Shown here: piece after piece, positions 62,701 through 64,000 of the stretch | How positions within the stretch are numbered: position 1 is the first letter of the stretch | How the letters are laid out: each line of letters begins with the position of its first letter | Assembly (NCBI GenBank): GCA_900708905.1 | Contig: CAADRB010000078.1 | Location: forward strand, 124,001-188,000 | Length of the DNA stretch: 64,000 nucleotides | Origin: Hymenolepis diminuta | Lineage: Eukaryota > Platyhelminthes > Cestoda > Cyclophyllidea > Hymenolepididae | Direction of reading: 5' to 3' | Position numbers and translations under genes: made by a program | Notes under the pieces: generated by a model | The model's database searches: none | The model's input: the letters and a program-made list of their open reading frames with translations, nothing else | Told to the model about the DNA's origin: nothing

Positions 62701-64000
62701 GAATAACCGTCAAAGTGAAGTTGACTGGAAAAAAGTGCCCCACAATTTTCAAAAAGACTTTTAATTAACACTCTAATTAAGGCCAATTTGCCTATATATT
62801 AATTGGCAAGGTTACCGTTTGTGACAAAGTATTGTTGTCACAAAGTAGGGATTTATAAACGATCGTAATACCTTATATTTACATGGGAATAAGTTATATT
62901 CCAGCATTACTTTGAACAGATTAAGAATATATTATAAGTTAGAAAAGACGATTTTTTTTGTCTTTGACGTTAAGAGTTAGATTTCTGAAACAATGAAGAA
63001 TCTGTCGCTCAAATTATGAAGGAGATATTATTCATCTATTCAAGCAACCGCGTTGACTACTAATTAACACAATATAAAATAAATTTTCTGAAAATATAAA
63101 TATATTTTAGTATAAATAAAATGTATAGGTATTCAATTTGGCTTTTCATCTTTAAGTTACGGTACTTATGTGGTCGAGTTGAGTTTTCGAGTAAAAGTTC
63201 CGGTTAGAAATAGAACACCCCAATCGTATGCCTTAAACATTTTAGGAGTCGCAAAGCAATTTTAAAATTAGTACCTACTAAGTCAGATTGTTTGAAACAA
63301 TCATGATGCCAAGCTACCATTGACAAAATCTGGACAACCACTGAAATACTGCAAGGTATCCACTGACATAATTCTGGAGTTACAATCTCTCAGACAGTGT
63401 AATGAAAGCAGAAGACTTGCTACTCATAAAACGTCTTAACAATTTAAATAGTAAAAGCGTTTGAATATATTACAATAATGGGCTTCCTGGTTAATTAGTA
63501 ATGTAGCAGTGATAAAAATTTACTTCCAAGTATGATCATGGAAGGATTGTAATCGAATACCCAACGGACGAATTCTTTTCCCGGGTTTTTATTTATTTTC
63601 TTCAGAGTTCCCTAAAAATATTCAAGTTAGAATAGTTAATTGGTGTGGATAACAATTAGGGTAGAAATTGAGAAAAATAAACAGATAACTATAGCATTTT
63701 ACTAACTCAAATGTTCTGATTCTTCTATTTCGAGTCGCACCAAATTATATCATGGAGTTAGCCGATAAGATATAAAGAGTATGATTCATACAATTAACAG
63801 TAAATCAACTATTAATTGTAATTTAAGAGAGAGGCGTTTTCTCGTGAGCTCCGTGTGCACTTCATGTTGCTCGGAATTAACCAGGTAGAAAAACAATTAG
63901 GGAACAAAACGGATTTCTCTGTCAAAATAGCCACCGCCAACAACAGCATTGTCTGTTCAACTGTCAGAAAATTATCAGAAATTGAGGCATATTTATCAGT
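59734..64000. other. Large intron of the receptor phosphatase gene (minus strand)
   Basis: The first visible exon (59733) starts in the middle of a fibronectin III repeat, so the preceding exon must lie to the right. I scanned for Ig or fibronectin III exons on the minus strand up to 64000 and found none, so this appears to be all intron. It contains GTAGAGCTCACTAGAGTT at about 62480-62500, also found at 33354-33375. The rest is AT-rich. Confidence 0.6.

Overview
This window is nuclear DNA from a flatworm, most likely a tapeworm (cestode). It is AT-rich, has no operons, and every recognisable gene is split by GT-AG introns. Many introns are extremely short: 31, 34, 36, 36, 38, 39, 42 and 43 nt occur in three neighbouring genes, with another group near 54-84 nt. 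From what I know of cestode genomes, short introns with a mode near 36 nt are typical. The exact species cannot be read from the sequence; the AT-richness would suit a hymenolepidid, but that is a guess.

Six protein-coding genes have a recognisable family. By splicing logic, all six coding sequences stay in frame through every junction (for one gene, after choosing between alternative sites at one intron). From left to right they are: RACK1 (+, 4924-5990, 3 exons, 320 aa), the ribosome-associated WD40 scaffold; LAMTOR3/MP1 (+, 10032-13899, 6 exons, 152 aa), a Ragulator subunit; a secreted EndoU-type endoribonuclease (+, 16346-22064, 6 exons, 297 aa); an FBXO7/PI31-like protein with a ubiquitin-like domain and an FP domain but no visible F-box (-, 24455-25918, 8 exons, 276 aa); a DyP-type haem peroxidase with a mitochondrial-like leader (+, 30892-36136, 7 exons, 392 aa); and the 3' 20 exons (1970 codons) of a LAR-type receptor protein tyrosine phosphatase (-, 43752-59733), whose 5' end lies beyond the right edge. 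A single-exon unknown gene (+, 23170-23559) and three weaker coding candidates are also listed.

The genes do not form a pathway. They are ordinary neighbours separated by repeat-rich spacers. The spacers and large introns hold a 1.1 kb decayed mariner-type transposon with clear terminal inverted repeats and TA duplications (in a DyP intron), a TRIM-like element with LTR-like direct repeats (8339-9475), a second truncated copy of that element in opposite orientation (257-1181, so that RACK1 sits between two almost identical 925-bp inverted arms), a decayed LTR-like pair in the large LAMTOR3 intron, and several short dispersed repeat families.

The points most worth a second look are: (1) the LAR-like D2 domain, where the P-loop arginine is a tyrosine, the WPD/WPE loop is gone and about 70 extra residues are inserted, so D2 should be a pseudophosphatase; (2) a bacterial-family DyP peroxidase with all key haem residues, fully intron-bearing in an animal genome; (3) the 925-bp inverted repeat around RACK1; (4) an FBXO7-like gene apparently without an F-box; and (5) introns down to 31 nt.
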